Assembly (NCBI RefSeq): GCF_013344475.1
Contig: NZ_JABUOU010000001.1
Coordinates: 372,001-436,000 of the forward strand
Direction: 5' to 3'
Origin: Martelella limonii
GTDB taxonomy: Bacteria; Pseudomonadota; Alphaproteobacteria; Rhizobiales; Rhizobiaceae
DNA length: 64,000 nt
Shown here: piece after piece, positions 1-9,479 of the stretch
Layout of the letters: every line of letters starts with the position of its first letter
Position numbering within the stretch: position 1 is the stretch's first letter
Translations under genes and position numbers: made by a program
Notes under the pieces: model-generated
What the model saw: the letters and a program-made list of their open reading frames with translations, nothing else
Database searches by the model: none
What the model was told of the DNA's origin: nothing

Positions 1-1
1 C

Positions 2-3000
2 GGCTTTCCCCGCAGGATCGGCTTCGATTTCGCCCACAAGGCCGCAGACCTCAGGATCGGCGCCACGATCGAGAACAAGGAGGGGATGCGCCTTTCCTTC
101 CGAAGGCGCCGCGGCGACAAGAATACGCTTCTTGAACCCGATAGCGAAAAACCGCTCAACGACGACGCTCTCAGCCCGTTCCTCGGCGTGATGGAGCAGA
201 TGGTATTCGAGCGCGCCTTCGCGCTGAACTCCGAGCGGCTAGTGCAGGGTGGGCGGGAGATGCTGGCCGATGGCGGCGAGATCGGCCAGATCCTGTTTTC
301 GGCAGCGTCCGGGCTGACAGGCCTGCGCGCGGCAAGCGATGCCCTGTCGCGCGAGGCGGATTCGATCTACGCGCCGCGCAAGTCGCAGAGCCGCAGCTTC
401 TATCAGGCGCTCGATCGCTATGACGAGGCCCGCAAGGCCGAACGTGAGCGCCAGCTCAATGCCAGCGACTGGAACGCGCTTCTGAAAGAGGAGCGCGACA
501 TTGGCGATCAGTTCGCTGCCGTGGAGGAGCGCCAGCTCAAGCGCCAGCGCCGCGTTGACGAATTGCAGCGCCTGCAGCGGTTGAGGACCTTTCTGGCGGA
601 GATCGACGGTCACCGCGCCGCGCTCGATCAGTTTGAAGCGATCGCCGGCGTGGACGATGGACTTGCCTCCGAGCTTGCGACACTCGAAGTCGATGGCGCG
701 CGCGCAGATGAGGCGATCGCCGCCTTGACCGCCCGGCTTGAGGCTGCGGAGGCCGAGCTTGCCGCGCTGGTTGTCGATGAGGAACTGCTCGTCCAGCGTG
801 CCGCAATCGGGAACCTTCAAAGGGACAGCGGGCTCTACGAACAGGCGCTCGACGCCCTTCCTGCGCGTCAGCATGGCCTTCGTGAAGCGGAGGATGCGCT
901 GCGCTCTGCCGCCATGAAGCTCGGTTTCCCGTCGATAGAAGACTTGGAAAAGCGTCTTCCAAACAGTATCTTGCGCTCTCAATTTGAGGCGACGGTCGAG
1001 AACCTGCGGGAGCAGCGGCGCGCGCGCCGGGCCGCAAGAGAGGGGCTGGACCGCAACCGCGACGCCCTCATGCGGCTCGAAGAGCAGCACGGCGACGGCC
1101 ATCTGCGCGACCCCGCGCCGCTTCGTCGGGCGTATGAAGCGCTTCGTGACGATCTTGCCGGCATGCGGGAGGCGGACGCGCTGGAGGTCGAGCGTGCCGA
1201 CAAGGCGCGTCAGCTTCTCGATGATGCGGAGCGGCTCCGGCCTCAGCCCGGCGATATCATGTCGCTGAAGCGATCGGCACTTCCGGCCCGTGAAGAGCTG
1301 AAGGCCTCGCGTGACCGGCTGGCAGCGGCGCATGACGCGCTTTCTCAGGCCGAGACGGCGCTTGCGGCGATCAGCGAGGAATGCACCCGTCTGGAAGGGC
1401 TGATTGCTGGCGACCGAAAAGCCGGTCCGGTTCCGACCCGGGACAGAATCTCTGCCGCCCGCGCCCGGCGTGACCAACTGTTTTCGCAGCTTGGCGAAAG
1501 CGGCGATGCAGCGGGCTATGCCGCCGCCGTTCGTGCTGCCGATGATCTCGCAGACAGCGCGCTGGATGATGCCGAGCGGGTGGCGCGTCACGCCGACAAT
1601 CTGCGCAGGCTCGACGGCGAGAAGGCGCGGCGCGCCGAGGCGGAGACAAGGCGCGCCGAAGCTGCGGCGGCGCTGGCGTCGGGCGAGAAGGCCTATGCCG
1701 CGCTGTTTTCCGCGCTGGATGTGATGCCTGCGACACCGGAGATCATGCTGGAATGGCTTCAGAGAGTCGAGCAGCTTCTCGATTCGCGCACGGCACTCTC
1801 GGCGCTTGATGACCGGCTGCAAATTCTGTCGCGCAGGAATGACCTCCTTCTTGAAGCGCTCGGCAGGCTTGCGGCGGAGCTTGGCAGCGACAGCACGCTG
1901 CCGCTCAGCGCTCTGGCGCGCGCGGTGGAGGCAGACCTGAACCGTCTCGCAGAGCGCTGGGCCGAGGCACGCGAGCATGAGGGGGCGCTCAAGGCTGCGC
2001 GACAGGCGATTGAAAAGGCCATGGCGGAGGTGGAGCGCCTTGAGCGCGAGGAGGCAACCGTGGCCGCGCGTTTTGCCGAAAGTCTGCAAAGCGTCGGATT
2101 GCCGCCGGAAACGGGCCTCGAAGGCGCGTCCGAAGCGCTTTCGCTCTGGGCCTCGCTGCCATCCCTGCTCAGCACCCGGGATCGGCTTGCCAGGGAGGCC
2201 GAGATCGACCAAGCGCGGATTTCAGACTTCGAAGCCGCGGCTCTGCAGTTTTGTGCGGCGGTGGCGCCGGACCTTTCCGGCGAACCGCCGCTGCGGATTG
2301 CCGAACGTCTTTCGGAGCGCGTCGCCGAGCATGCCACGCGCGCGGCGCAACGGGCCACGCTGAAACAGAATGCGGAGCGCCTTTCCCGCGAGCTTGACGG
2401 CACAAGGCAAGCCCGCGCCGCGATCGACGCACGCCTTGGCCAGATTGCAGAGACGCTGCCCGCCGGCGTTCAGCCCACAGGGCTTTCCGCGCGCCTTGCG
2501 GCCCGTGCCGATGCGCGCCGCGCGCTTTTGGAGGCGCGCCAGCGCTTTGCAACGCTCGCCGAAGGGGCATCGGAAGCCGATATCCGAACGCTGTCGCAAA
2601 CGCTGGATGAGGCGAGCTGCCGCCAGGAGCTTCAGCATCTGGAGGCCGATGGCGAGGAAGACAAGGCGGAAATCGAAGCCCTGCGTGAACGGCGCACCGC
2701 GCTTCGACACCGCAAGCAGGCGCTTGAGGCGGGCGAGGGCAGCGAGACCGCCGCCTTTGATCGCCAGTCGGCAGAGGCGGAGGCGCAAGCGCTTGCCCGG
2801 CAATGGGTGGTCCTGAAACTCGCCGGACGCCTGATCGACGGCGCGATGGAGCGTCACCGCGAAGGCCGGGCCGACCCGATCCTCGGTGCCGCTAGCCGCC
2901 ATTTCAGCACGCTCACCCGTGGCCGCTTCGAGGGCCTGTCTCAGGCTTATGGCGAGCAGGATGCGCTGGTGCTTTCCGCAAGGCGCCTCGGGGGAGAAGA

Positions 3001-3283
3001 TGTTCCCGTGGAGGGGCTCAGCGACGGCACCAGAGACCAGCTCTATCTGGCGCTGAGACTCGCATTTCTGGAGGACTATGCCGGCCGCAACGAACCGCCG
3101 CCGCTGATCGTCGACGATATCTTCCAGACCTTCGATGACGAACGCAGTGCGGCAGGCCTCTCGGCCCTTGCCGGCCTGTCGGGTCTCCAGACGATCCTGT
3201 TCACCCACGAGACGAGCATGATCGACATTGCGAGACGCGCGCTGGGCGATGCGGCAGACATCATCATGCTCGAGAGTGCTTGA
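2..3283 (+). CDS. YhaN-like AAA ATPase, SMC/Rad50 type (5' end outside window)
   Basis: This is the C-terminal 1093 residues of a large ATPase of the YhaN type, a relative of SbcC/Rad50 that usually sits next to a YhaO/SbcD-like nuclease and is thought to act in DNA repair. The frame is open from base 2, upstream of the first ATG at 86, so the gene begins outside the window and the N-terminal Walker A region is not visible. Most of the visible protein is Glu/Arg/Ala-rich heptad-like sequence, as expected for a long coiled coil. The C-terminus carries an ABC-type signature (LSDGTRDQLYLALRLA), a Walker B (PPLIVDDIF) and a switch-like FTHE. A nuclease partner would be expected just upstream. Family assignment is solid; the function is inferred from the family. 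Confidence 0.85.
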   Translation, partial: GFPRRIGFDFAHKAADLRIGATIENKEGMRLSFRRRRGDKNTLLEPDSEKPLNDDALSPFLGVMEQMVFERAFALNSERLVQGGREMLADGGEIGQILFSAASGLTGLRAASDALSREADSIYAPRKSQSRSFYQALDRYDEARKAERERQLNASDWNALLKEERDIGDQFAAVEERQLKRQRRVDELQRLQRLRTFLAEIDGHRAALDQFEAIAGVDDGLASELATLEVDGARADEAIAALTARLEAAEAELAALVVDEELLVQRAAIGNLQRDSGLYEQALDALPARQHGLREAEDALRSAAMKLGFPSIEDLEKRLPNSILRSQFEATVENLREQRRARRAAREGLDRNRDALMRLEEQHGDGHLRDPAPLRRAYEALRDDLAGMREADALEVERADKARQLLDDAERLRPQPGDIMSLKRSALPAREELKASRDRLAAAHDALSQAETALAAISEECTRLEGLIAGDRKAGPVPTRDRISAARARRDQLFSQLGESGDAAGYAAAVRAADDLADSALDDAERVARHADNLRRLDGEKARRAEAETRRAEAAAALASGEKAYAALFSALDVMPATPEIMLEWLQRVEQLLDSRTALSALDDRLQILSRRNDLLLEALGRLAAELGSDSTLPLSALARAVEADLNRLAERWAEAREHEGALKAARQAIEKAMAEVERLEREEATVAARFAESLQSVGLPPETGLEGASEALSLWASLPSLLSTRDRLAREAEIDQARISDFEAAALQFCAAVAPDLSGEPPLRIAERLSERVAEHATRAAQRATLKQNAERLSRELDGTRQARAAIDARLGQIAETLPAGVQPTGLSARLAARADARRALLEARQRFATLAEGASEADIRTLSQTLDEASCRQELQHLEADGEEDKAEIEALRERRTALRHRKQALEAGEGSETAAFDRQSAEAEAQALARQWVVLKLAGRLIDGAMERHREGRADPILGAASRHFSTLTRGRFEGLSQAYGEQDALVLSARRLGGEDVPVEGLSDGTRDQLYLALRLAFLEDYAGRNEPPPLIVDDIFQTFDDERSAAGLSALAGLSGLQTILFTHETSMIDIARRALGDAADIIMLESA

Positions 3284-3355
3284 GGCAGATTCTCGGTTTT
3301 CTGGTTCAATGGTTTGAAATCATTGAATTAGAAACGCGATTCATCAGTCATAAAG

Positions 3356-3396
3356 CCGCCCTTGCGGCGCGCGGGAAAGGTGCGTCGCAAGGGCGG
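3356..3396. terminator. Strong hairpin between convergent genes
   Basis: An inverted repeat pairs 3356-3370 with 3382-3396 (11 perfect pairs, CCGCCCTTGCG with CGCAAGGGCGG, then one G-T and three more pairs) around an 11-base loop. It lies between the convergent yhaN-like and HIT genes. A short T-rich run (CTTTA) follows it on the minus strand. It probably ends transcription from both sides. Confidence 0.65.
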
Positions 3397-3427
3397 TCCA
3401 CATGCTCCGGTATCGCGTCAGCGTCGT

Positions 3428-3853
3428 TCAGGCCTTCAGCGCCGCGCGTATCTTCTCGGCATTCGCCTTCAGCACGTCCATGTCTTCCATGCCGTCGCTG
3501 TGGCGCTTCATCTCGACGCCCTCGTGGCGCGGAACCACATGGAAGTGGAGATGATAGACGGTCTGGCCGGCGGCGGCCTCGTTGAACTGGCCGACATAGA
3601 CACCATCGGCATCGAAGGCGGTCTTCACGGCGCGGGCAAGCTTCTGGACGACGGGAATCGTCCTGGCCAGCGCCTGCGGATCCGCATCAAGCAGGTTGCG
3701 GGAGGGCGCGCGCGGGAGCACCAGGACATGGCCCGGCGCCTGCGGCATGACATCCATGATCGCCACCGCATGCTCGTCCTCGTAAAGCCGGATCGAGGGG
3801 ATTTCGCCTCTCAGGAGCTTGGCGAAGATGTTGTCGTTATCATAGTCGGCCAT
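3428..3853 (-). CDS. HIT family nucleotide-binding hydrolase
   Basis: A 141-residue histidine-triad protein. The catalytic motif HLHFH is at residues 101-105, inside YHLHFHVVPRH, and the length is usual for HIT/Hint proteins, which hydrolyse nucleoside phosphoramidates and AMP-lysine type adducts in the cytosol. It lies 3 bases downstream of the COG3146 acetyltransferase gene on the same strand, so the two are very likely co-transcribed. The substrate cannot be predicted from sequence. Confidence 0.92.
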   Translation of the reverse strand: MADYDNDNIFAKLLRGEIPSIRLYEDEHAVAIMDVMPQAPGHVLVLPRAPSRNLLDADPQALARTIPVVQKLARAVKTAFDADGVYVGQFNEAAAGQTVYHLHFHVVPRHEGVEMKRHSDGMEDMDVLKANAEKIRAALKA

Positions 3854-3856
3854 CGG

Positions 3857-5068
3857 TCAGTCCTCCTCGTTGGTGCCACCGCCGGCCTTCCTGTAGGGGC
3901 CGTGATCGGTGAGAATGTCGTTGAACCTGGCGACGTCCTCGCGCTCGTGGTCAAGGAAGTCGGCGACAGCGCGTCTCAGCCCTTCATGGGCGATGTAGTG
4001 CGCTGAATGGGTGGTGACGGGCAGGTAGCCGCGCGCAAGCTTGTGTTCGCCCTGCGCGCCGGCTTCAACGCGCGTCAGGCCATGGGCAATCGCGTAATCG
4101 ATCGCCTGATGGTAGCACACCTCGAAATGCAGGAAGCGGTGATCCTCGATGCAGCCCCAATGGCGTCCATAGAGCGTATCGGAGCCGATGAAATTGATCG
4201 CGCCGGCAATATAGCGGCCATCGCGCTTCGCCATGACCAGCAGGATATCCCTCGCCATGCGCTCGCCGATCAGGGAGTAGAAGGCACGGGTGAGATAGGG
4301 CCTGCCCCATTTGCGGCTGCCGGTATCCATGTAGAAGGCGTAGAACTGGTCCCAGATTTCCTCCGTCAGGTCCGCGCCCGTCAGCCAGTCGATGGTGATG
4401 CCCGCTTCGAGCGCGGTCCGGCGCTCCTTCTTCAGCGCCTTCCGCTTGCGCGAGGCGAGCGTTTCGAGGAAGGCGTCGTAGCTTTCATAATCTTGGTTGA
4501 GGAAGTGAAACTGCTGGTCCGTGCGGTGCAGGAAACCGGCATCCTCGAAGGTTCCAATTTCGGTCTGCGGCACGAAGGTGACATGGGTGGAGGAGACGCC
4601 GAGCCTGTCGTTGACGGCTACAAGGCCTTCGGCGAGAACCTTTGCCACGGTCGCGCGATCATAGCCGTCGCAGACAAGAAGATGCGGCGCGGTCGCCGGC
4701 GTGAAGGGCAGGGAGGCCTGCAGCTTCGGATAATAGCGCCCGCCGGCCCGTTCGAAGGCATCGGCCCAGCCGTGATCGAAGACGTATTCGCCCTGGCTGT
4801 GGTTCTTGAGATAGCAGGGCACCGCGCCGATCAGCCGACCCTCTTCGGTTTCAAGCAGCAGATGGTGGCCGAGCCAGCCCGTCTCGGCGGTCGCCGAGCC
4901 AGATTCCTCCAGCGCCGACAGGAAGGCATGCGACAGGAACGGGCTGTAAAACCCGCTGCCGGAAAGCGATGGCGTGGTGGAGGAAAGACCGTCCCAGGCT
5001 TCGCGGTCGATATCGGCGAAGCTGTTCTCGATCCGGATCTGCAGGTTTTCGCTCAAGACTTCTCTCAA
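3857..5068 (-). CDS. GNAT-superfamily acyltransferase (COG3146, DUF482)
   Basis: A 403-residue protein of the COG3146 family, annotated in many alphaproteobacteria as GNAT N-acetyltransferase or, loosely, as a peptidoglycan biosynthesis protein because its fold resembles FemAB. Family-typical segments include SRKRKALKKERR near residues 207-218, GRHWGC, and the C-terminal GAQGEHKLARGY. There is no signal peptide or membrane segment, so it should be cytosolic. It stands between the GDPD gene (64 bases upstream) and the HIT gene (3 bases downstream) on the same strand. The acceptor substrate is unknown. Confidence 0.85.
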   Translation of the reverse strand: MREVLSENLQIRIENSFADIDREAWDGLSSTTPSLSGSGFYSPFLSHAFLSALEESGSATAETGWLGHHLLLETEEGRLIGAVPCYLKNHSQGEYVFDHGWADAFERAGGRYYPKLQASLPFTPATAPHLLVCDGYDRATVAKVLAEGLVAVNDRLGVSSTHVTFVPQTEIGTFEDAGFLHRTDQQFHFLNQDYESYDAFLETLASRKRKALKKERRTALEAGITIDWLTGADLTEEIWDQFYAFYMDTGSRKWGRPYLTRAFYSLIGERMARDILLVMAKRDGRYIAGAINFIGSDTLYGRHWGCIEDHRFLHFEVCYHQAIDYAIAHGLTRVEAGAQGEHKLARGYLPVTTHSAHYIAHEGLRRAVADFLDHEREDVARFNDILTDHGPYRKAGGGTNEED

Positions 5069-5132
5069 AATGCGATTGCGGGCGGGAGCCTTTCAGGCTG
5101 CGTACCCTCGACCGGTTCCCATCAGGCTGCGG

Positions 5133-5846
5133 TCACGCGCTTTCGCGCGGATCAAAACCCTCGAAGGTCATCTGGTCGGCATGCTGGAACGTGTGGGCGC
5201 GGGCTTTTTCGTTTCTGACTGTCCAGGTGATGACCGGCACACCCTTCGCTCTCGCCCCGGTGACGAAATCATTGGGTAGATCATCGTAATAATAGGAGAC
5301 GAAATCAAGGCCGATCGCAAAGGCTTCGTGGTGGCGGGCGATGGCATCCTCATCCCTGCCTTCGGCCGTCAGGCCGAGCGGAAATCTGCTGCCAGCCTGT
5401 TTCAGGGCGGAGAGGATTTCGGCGTCGAAGCTCATCAGCGCGACGGGGCCGCGATAATCTTCCAGCGCGTCAAGCGTGGCCCGGGCAAAGGCGGCGGGAT
5501 CGGCCTTGCTGGATTTGAGCTCGATCACCAGCGCAACCTTTCCGGCCGTGGCGTCGAGAAGGTCGCTCAGGGAAGGGATCGTCGCCGTCGTGCCGCCAAC
5601 CGGGACTTGCCGCGCCTCTGCAGCCGTCAACGCCTCGATCTCGCCCTCACGGCCGCAAAGCCGTTTCAGGTCGTCATCGTGGAACACCATCGGCACGCCA
5701 TCGGCAGAAAGATGGATGTCGCATTCGATCGCAAAGCCCGCATCGATCGCGCGCTGGAAGGCGGGAAGCGTATTCTCCCAGATTGCGCCGTTGAGATCAT
5801 GATAGCCGCGATGGGCGATCGGATGGGCCGTGAGCCAGGCGGTCAT
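5133..5846 (-). CDS. Glycerophosphodiester phosphodiesterase
   Basis: A 237-residue GDPD of the cytosolic UgpQ-like type, which hydrolyses glycerophosphodiesters to glycerol-3-phosphate and an alcohol. The TIM-barrel active-site residues are visible: H12-R13 in AHRGYHD, E24 in WENT, E41 and D43 in ECDIHLSADG, and H56 in VFHDDDL. There is no signal peptide. Its start overlaps the stop of the upstream RidA gene by 4 bases (ATGA), a sign of translational coupling. The exact diester is not predictable. Confidence 0.92.
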   Translation of the reverse strand: MTAWLTAHPIAHRGYHDLNGAIWENTLPAFQRAIDAGFAIECDIHLSADGVPMVFHDDDLKRLCGREGEIEALTAAEARQVPVGGTTATIPSLSDLLDATAGKVALVIELKSSKADPAAFARATLDALEDYRGPVALMSFDAEILSALKQAGSRFPLGLTAEGRDEDAIARHHEAFAIGLDFVSYYYDDLPNDFVTGARAKGVPVITWTVRNEKARAHTFQHADQMTFEGFDPRESA

Positions 5847-6313
5847 GGCGCGATTTCCAGAATGGCATCGATCTCGACGGCAGCGCCAAGCGGCAGCGAT
5901 GCCATGCCGACGGCGGCCCGGCTATGCTTTCCGGCATCTGCGAAAACCTCGGCCAGGAGATTGGATGCGCCGTTGATCACGAGGTGCTGATCCGTGAAAT
6001 CCGGCGTCGAGGCAACGAAGCCGTTGATGCGCAGGATGCGGGTGATCCGCGTCAGGTCGCCGTCAAGGGCGGCTTTTGCCTGGGCAATGATGTTGATGGC
6101 GCAGGCGCGCGCGGCCCTCTGACCATCCTCGAGCGAAACCGTGTTCCCGAGATGACCTTTGGCGACCATCTGGTCGTTCTCCATTGGCAACTGGCCGGAG
6201 ATATAGAGCAGGTTGCCTGAAATCGTGAAGGGCACGTAGTTGGCGGCGGGCGCTGCAGCTTCCGGCAGCGTGATCGCAAGCGCCTCCAGTTTTTCGGCTA
6301 TGGGATCCGGCAT
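5843..6313 (-). CDS. RidA family enamine/imine deaminase
   Basis: A 156-residue protein of the YjgF/YER057c/UK114 (RidA) family, of the longer alphaproteobacterial form. RidA proteins hydrolyse reactive enamines and imines, such as 2-aminoacrylate, to ketoacids and ammonia. The motif LYISGQLPM and the ITRILRINGFVAS segment carry the usual substrate-binding arginine. It is the first gene of the minus-strand group RidA-GDPD-acetyltransferase-HIT and is divergent from eipB, with 87 bases between the two starts. Confidence 0.92.
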   Translation of the reverse strand: MPDPIAEKLEALAITLPEAAAPAANYVPFTISGNLLYISGQLPMENDQMVAKGHLGNTVSLEDGQRAARACAINIIAQAKAALDGDLTRITRILRINGFVASTPDFTDQHLVINGASNLLAEVFADAGKHSRAAVGMASLPLGAAVEIDAILEIAP

Positions 6314-6400
6314 TTCCTGCTCCAGATATGGTTCGAGATGATGATTGGCAGAGCTTTGACTTTTCTATACGATCGATCATCAAAACCAAGGGGAATATCG

Positions 6401-7204
6401 ATGCGGACTTTGGCACTGACCGGTTTTGTCTATACCGCTCTGGCACTCTCGGCACAGGCCGGAATGCCGATGCAGCCGCGTGTCACGCTCGAGCCGCACC
6501 GCGCCGTCTATGACCTCTCGCTGGCCTGGGCTTCGGGTCAGTCGGGGATCGAAGGCCTGCACGGGCGGTTCGTCTATTCCTTCACCGGCGCGGCCTGCGA
6601 GGGCTTTGTCACCGAAATGCGCATGGTGACGGATATATCCCGCGAGCAGGGCAAGATGGTCACCGACCAGATTTCCTCGTCTTTCGAAGATCTGGAAGAA
6701 GGCGCGTTCAGCTTCTCGAACACGATGTTCACCGATTACAATCTGCAATCGGAAAGTGCCGGAGAGGCAAGCCGCGCGGATGATCGCTCGATCGCGGTCA
6801 GCGTCGGCGATGAAGGCCCGCTCGACATCGGCAAGGGGGAGTTCCCGACGGAATATCTTTCCCATGTCATTGATGCGGCTGTTGCCGGCAGGAAACTCTA
6901 TCAGGCCGATTCGTTTGACGGTTCGGGCAAGAGCCTTCTGCGCGCGGTCACCCTGATCGGCAACCGCGCGGAGATCGCGGGAAGCCCGCAGTGGCCGATC
7001 ACCACGGCCTATTTCTCGACCGGTGCCGGCGGCGACCAGACCCCCGATTATACGATCTCGATGTCGCTTGCCGAAAACGGCGTCAGCCGCGACCTGCTGA
7101 TGGATTTCGGCGACTTCAAGATGGCCGGGAAACTGGCAAAACTTGAAATGCTCGACCCGGCGCGTTGCGACGATCAGCCGGCCACGGCGGCGAACAAGCG
7201 CTAG
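6401..7204 (+). CDS. eipB: EipB-like periplasmic envelope-integrity protein (DUF1849)
   Basis: A 267-residue DUF1849 protein. EipB of Brucella is a periplasmic beta-spiral protein needed for envelope integrity and linked genetically to lipoproteins and peptidoglycan maintenance. The N-terminus (MRTLALTGF, then ALALSAQA) is a signal peptide. Two cysteines, C66 in GAACEG and C256 in PARCDD, match the conserved pair that forms a disulfide in Brucella EipB. The frame is open further upstream, but ATG 6401 gives the signal peptide directly and follows GGGGAA at 6390-6395. It stands alone, divergent from ridA. Confidence 0.88.
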   Translation: MRTLALTGFVYTALALSAQAGMPMQPRVTLEPHRAVYDLSLAWASGQSGIEGLHGRFVYSFTGAACEGFVTEMRMVTDISREQGKMVTDQISSSFEDLEEGAFSFSNTMFTDYNLQSESAGEASRADDRSIAVSVGDEGPLDIGKGEFPTEYLSHVIDAAVAGRKLYQADSFDGSGKSLLRAVTLIGNRAEIAGSPQWPITTAYFSTGAGGDQTPDYTISMSLAENGVSRDLLMDFGDFKMAGKLAKLEMLDPARCDDQPATAANKR

Positions 7205-7393
7205 AATCGCCGCTTTGCACGGTCGATTTGCCGCGCGCGCTTGCAATTCATCGCAAAACAGGCTATCGCCGCCGCATTCCACACGCAGGCCATGGGGTGT
7301 TCCGGGAGAAATCCGGCGCGCTCCGCCGGTGCCAGACGGTTTTCTGTCTGTTCTCAGGTCTGTGGAGGTTCAACCGGAAAAGGAGACAAGGCA

Positions 7394-8185
7394 ATGGCAT
7401 TGCCCGACTTTACCATGCGTCAGCTTCTCGAAGCAGGCGTCCATTTTGGTCACCAGACCCACCGCTGGAACCCGAAGATGAAGCCCTACATCTTTGGCGA
7501 CCGCAACAACATCCACATCATCGATCTCGCACAGACCGTGCCGATGCTGCAGCGCGCCCTTCAGGTCGTGTCCGACACCGTCGCCCGCAACGGTCGCGTT
7601 CTGATGGTCGGCACCAAGCGTCAGGCTTCGGAAATCGTTGCCGACAGCGCGCAGCGTTCGGCCCAGTACTATGTCAACGCCCGCTGGCTCGGCGGCATGC
7701 TGACCAACTGGCGCACGATTTCGAACTCGATCCAGCGCCTGCGCAAGCTCGACGAAATCCTCGCCAACGAAGCTCAGGGTTTCACCAAGAAGGAACGCCT
7801 GAACCTCGACCGCGAGCGTGAAAAGCTTGACCGCGCACTCGGCGGTATCCGCGACATGGGCGGCGTACCGGACCTGATCGTGATCATCGACACGAACAAG
7901 GAAAAGATTGCGATCGAGGAAGCCAAACGTCTCGGCATTCCGGTTGTCGCCATCGTCGATTCGAACTGCGATCCGGACGAAGTCGATTACCCGATCCCCG
8001 GCAATGACGACGCTTCGCGCGCCATCGCCCTTTACTGCGACCTGATCTCACGCGCCGCCATTGATGGCATCGCACGCCAGCAGGGCGCTTCGGGCATCGA
8101 TCTCGGTGCAGCCGATGCTCCGGTCGAGCCGGCGCTCGAAGAAGAAGCAGCCGTCGAGGAAGCTTCCGAAAAGCCTGCCGAGTAA
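7394..8185 (+). CDS. rpsB: 30S ribosomal protein S2
   Basis: A 263-residue S2 protein, which helps hold S1 on the small subunit. It begins [20 protein letters not shown] and contains the diagnostic [13 protein letters not shown] and [10 protein letters not shown] segments. The acidic C-terminal tail ([11 protein letters not shown]) is typical of alphaproteobacteria. The frame is open further upstream, but ATG 7394 is the family start and follows AAAAGGAGA at 7378-7386. It heads the rpsB-tsf-pyrH-frr translation cluster. The 189-base leader before it may hold a promoter or autoregulatory RNA; I could not identify a known motif there. Confidence 0.98.
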   Translation: MALPDFTMRQLLEAGVHFGHQTHRWNPKMKPYIFGDRNNIHIIDLAQTVPMLQRALQVVSDTVARNGRVLMVGTKRQASEIVADSAQRSAQYYVNARWLGGMLTNWRTISNSIQRLRKLDEILANEAQGFTKKERLNLDREREKLDRALGGIRDMGGVPDLIVIIDTNKEKIAIEEAKRLGIPVVAIVDSNCDPDEVDYPIPGNDDASRAIALYCDLISRAAIDGIARQQGASGIDLGAADAPVEPALEEEAAVEEASEKPAE

Positions 8186-8194
8186 GGCCGGTAC

Positions 8195-8219
8195 TGCATC
8201 AGGCCTTGCGCCTGATGCA
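8195..8219 (+). terminator. Hairpin after rpsB
   Basis: A perfect 10-bp stem, TGCATCAGGC (8195-8204) with GCCTGATGCA (8210-8219), and a 5-base loop begins 9 bases after the rpsB stop. No T-tract follows, so alone it may be a partial attenuator or a 3'-end stabiliser. Confidence 0.5.
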
Positions 8220-8235
8220 TCGAAAATCCTGAACG

Positions 8236-8265
8236 TGACGGCGTGAGAGCGCCGTCATCGTTTTC
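8236..8265 (+). terminator. Second hairpin in the rpsB-tsf spacer, with T-run
   Basis: An 8-bp stem, TGACGGCG (8236-8243) with CGCCGTCA (8250-8257), is followed by TCGTTTTC. This looks more like an intrinsic terminator than the hairpin just before it. Together they suggest that part of rpsB transcription stops before tsf. Confidence 0.55.
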
Positions 8266-8431
8266 AGGTAACGGGGCGGGGCCTCGAATGCAGGCCGCCC
8301 GATACCTATTTCATAGCGCCAGCCGCATCAGCGGCCTGGCCGCAGGGCTTCATCACCCTGTCACAGATGCGGGTAAACTCCCGATCAGCGCGCCGGAAGG
8401 CGCCGCCCAGCGAATGGACGAGAGGCAAGTT

Positions 8432-9358
8432 ATGAGCACGATTACGGCTGCAATGGTGAAGGAACTGCGCGAAAAGAGCGGCGCAGGCATGATGGATTGC
8501 AAGAAGGCGCTCGCCGAAACCGATGGCGACATGGAAGCCGCCATCGACTGGCTGCGTGCCAAGGGTATTGCCAAGGCCGACAAGAAGTCGGGCCGCACGG
8601 CTGCTGAAGGCCTGATCGGCATCGCTTCCGGCGATACCGAGGCTGTCGTCGTCGAAGTCAACTCCGAGACCGACTTCGTTGCCCGCAACGATGCGTTCCA
8701 GGACATGGTTTCCGGCATCGCCGAAGTAGCGCTTGGCACGGACGGCTCGGTCGAGGCGATCCTTGCTGCGGACTATCCGAAGACCGGCAAGAGCGTCGAA
8801 GGCAGCATCAAGGACGCGATCGCGACGATCGGCGAGAACATGACGCTGCGCCGCGCCTCCAAGCTTTCGGTTGGCGCTGGCGTTGTCGCCACCTATGTCC
8901 ACAATGCGGTTGCCGATGGTCTCGGCAAGCTCGGCGTGCTCGTTGCCCTTGAATCGGAAGGCGACAAGGCTGCTCTCAATGCAATCGGCCGTCAGGTCGC
9001 CATGCATGTTGCAGCAACCAACCCGCTGGCCGTCCGTCCGGAAGAAGTCGATGCCGATATCGCCGCGCGCGAACGTTCGGTCTTCCTCGAGCAGGCCAAG
9101 GAATCCGGCAAGCCGGAAGCCATCGCCGAGAAGATGGTTGAAGGCCGCATGCGCAAGTTCTTCCAGGAGGTCGCTCTGCTGTCGCAGCAGTTCGTCATCA
9201 ATCCTGACCTGACTGTCGAACAGGCCGTCAAGGAAGCGGAAAAGGACGTCGGCGCGCCGATCAAGGTCGTCGCGATCGCCCGTCTGGCGCTTGGTGAAGG
9301 CGTCGAGAAGGAAGAATCCGACTTCGCAGCTGAAGTTGCTGCTACCGCCAAGGGCTGA
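8432..9358 (+). CDS. tsf: Translation elongation factor Ts
   Basis: A 308-residue EF-Ts, the nucleotide-exchange factor that returns EF-Tu-GDP to EF-Tu-GTP. The N-terminal UBA-like domain contains the signature [16 protein letters not shown], and TDFVARND is the conserved Tu-contacting motif. The open frame extends far upstream, but ATG 8432 gives [19 protein letters not shown], the family start, after GAGAGGCAAG. A 246-base spacer with two hairpins separates it from rpsB, so it may have its own promoter as well as read-through. Confidence 0.98.
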   Translation: MSTITAAMVKELREKSGAGMMDCKKALAETDGDMEAAIDWLRAKGIAKADKKSGRTAAEGLIGIASGDTEAVVVEVNSETDFVARNDAFQDMVSGIAEVALGTDGSVEAILAADYPKTGKSVEGSIKDAIATIGENMTLRRASKLSVGAGVVATYVHNAVADGLGKLGVLVALESEGDKAALNAIGRQVAMHVAATNPLAVRPEEVDADIAARERSVFLEQAKESGKPEAIAEKMVEGRMRKFFQEVALLSQQFVINPDLTVEQAVKEAEKDVGAPIKVVAIARLALGEGVEKEESDFAAEVAATAKG

Positions 9359-9408
9359 GGCTTTTGCGTATCACCGATCCTTGATGGGAATCGGTCGTTG
9401 AAATCCCG

Positions 9409-9434
9409 GGGCGCTGCGTGACAATGCGGCGCCC
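9409..9434 (+). terminator. Hairpin in the tsf-pyrH spacer
   Basis: GGGCGCTGC (9409-9417) pairs with GCGGCGCCC (9426-9434) with one G-T pair and an 8-base loop. It sits 50 bases after tsf and 45 before pyrH. Only a weak T-rich run follows (TTCGTG), so it may reduce rather than end transcription. Confidence 0.4.
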
Positions 9435-9479
9435 TTCGTGTATCGGGATGTCACTGGTTTTATGTAGGAGTTTGCGGTT

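Noticed and set aside
239-2212. Long open frame (657 codons) antisense to the yhaN-like gene
   Set aside because: It follows from high GC and codon-position bias; it has no recognisable domain and the sense frame has clear motifs.
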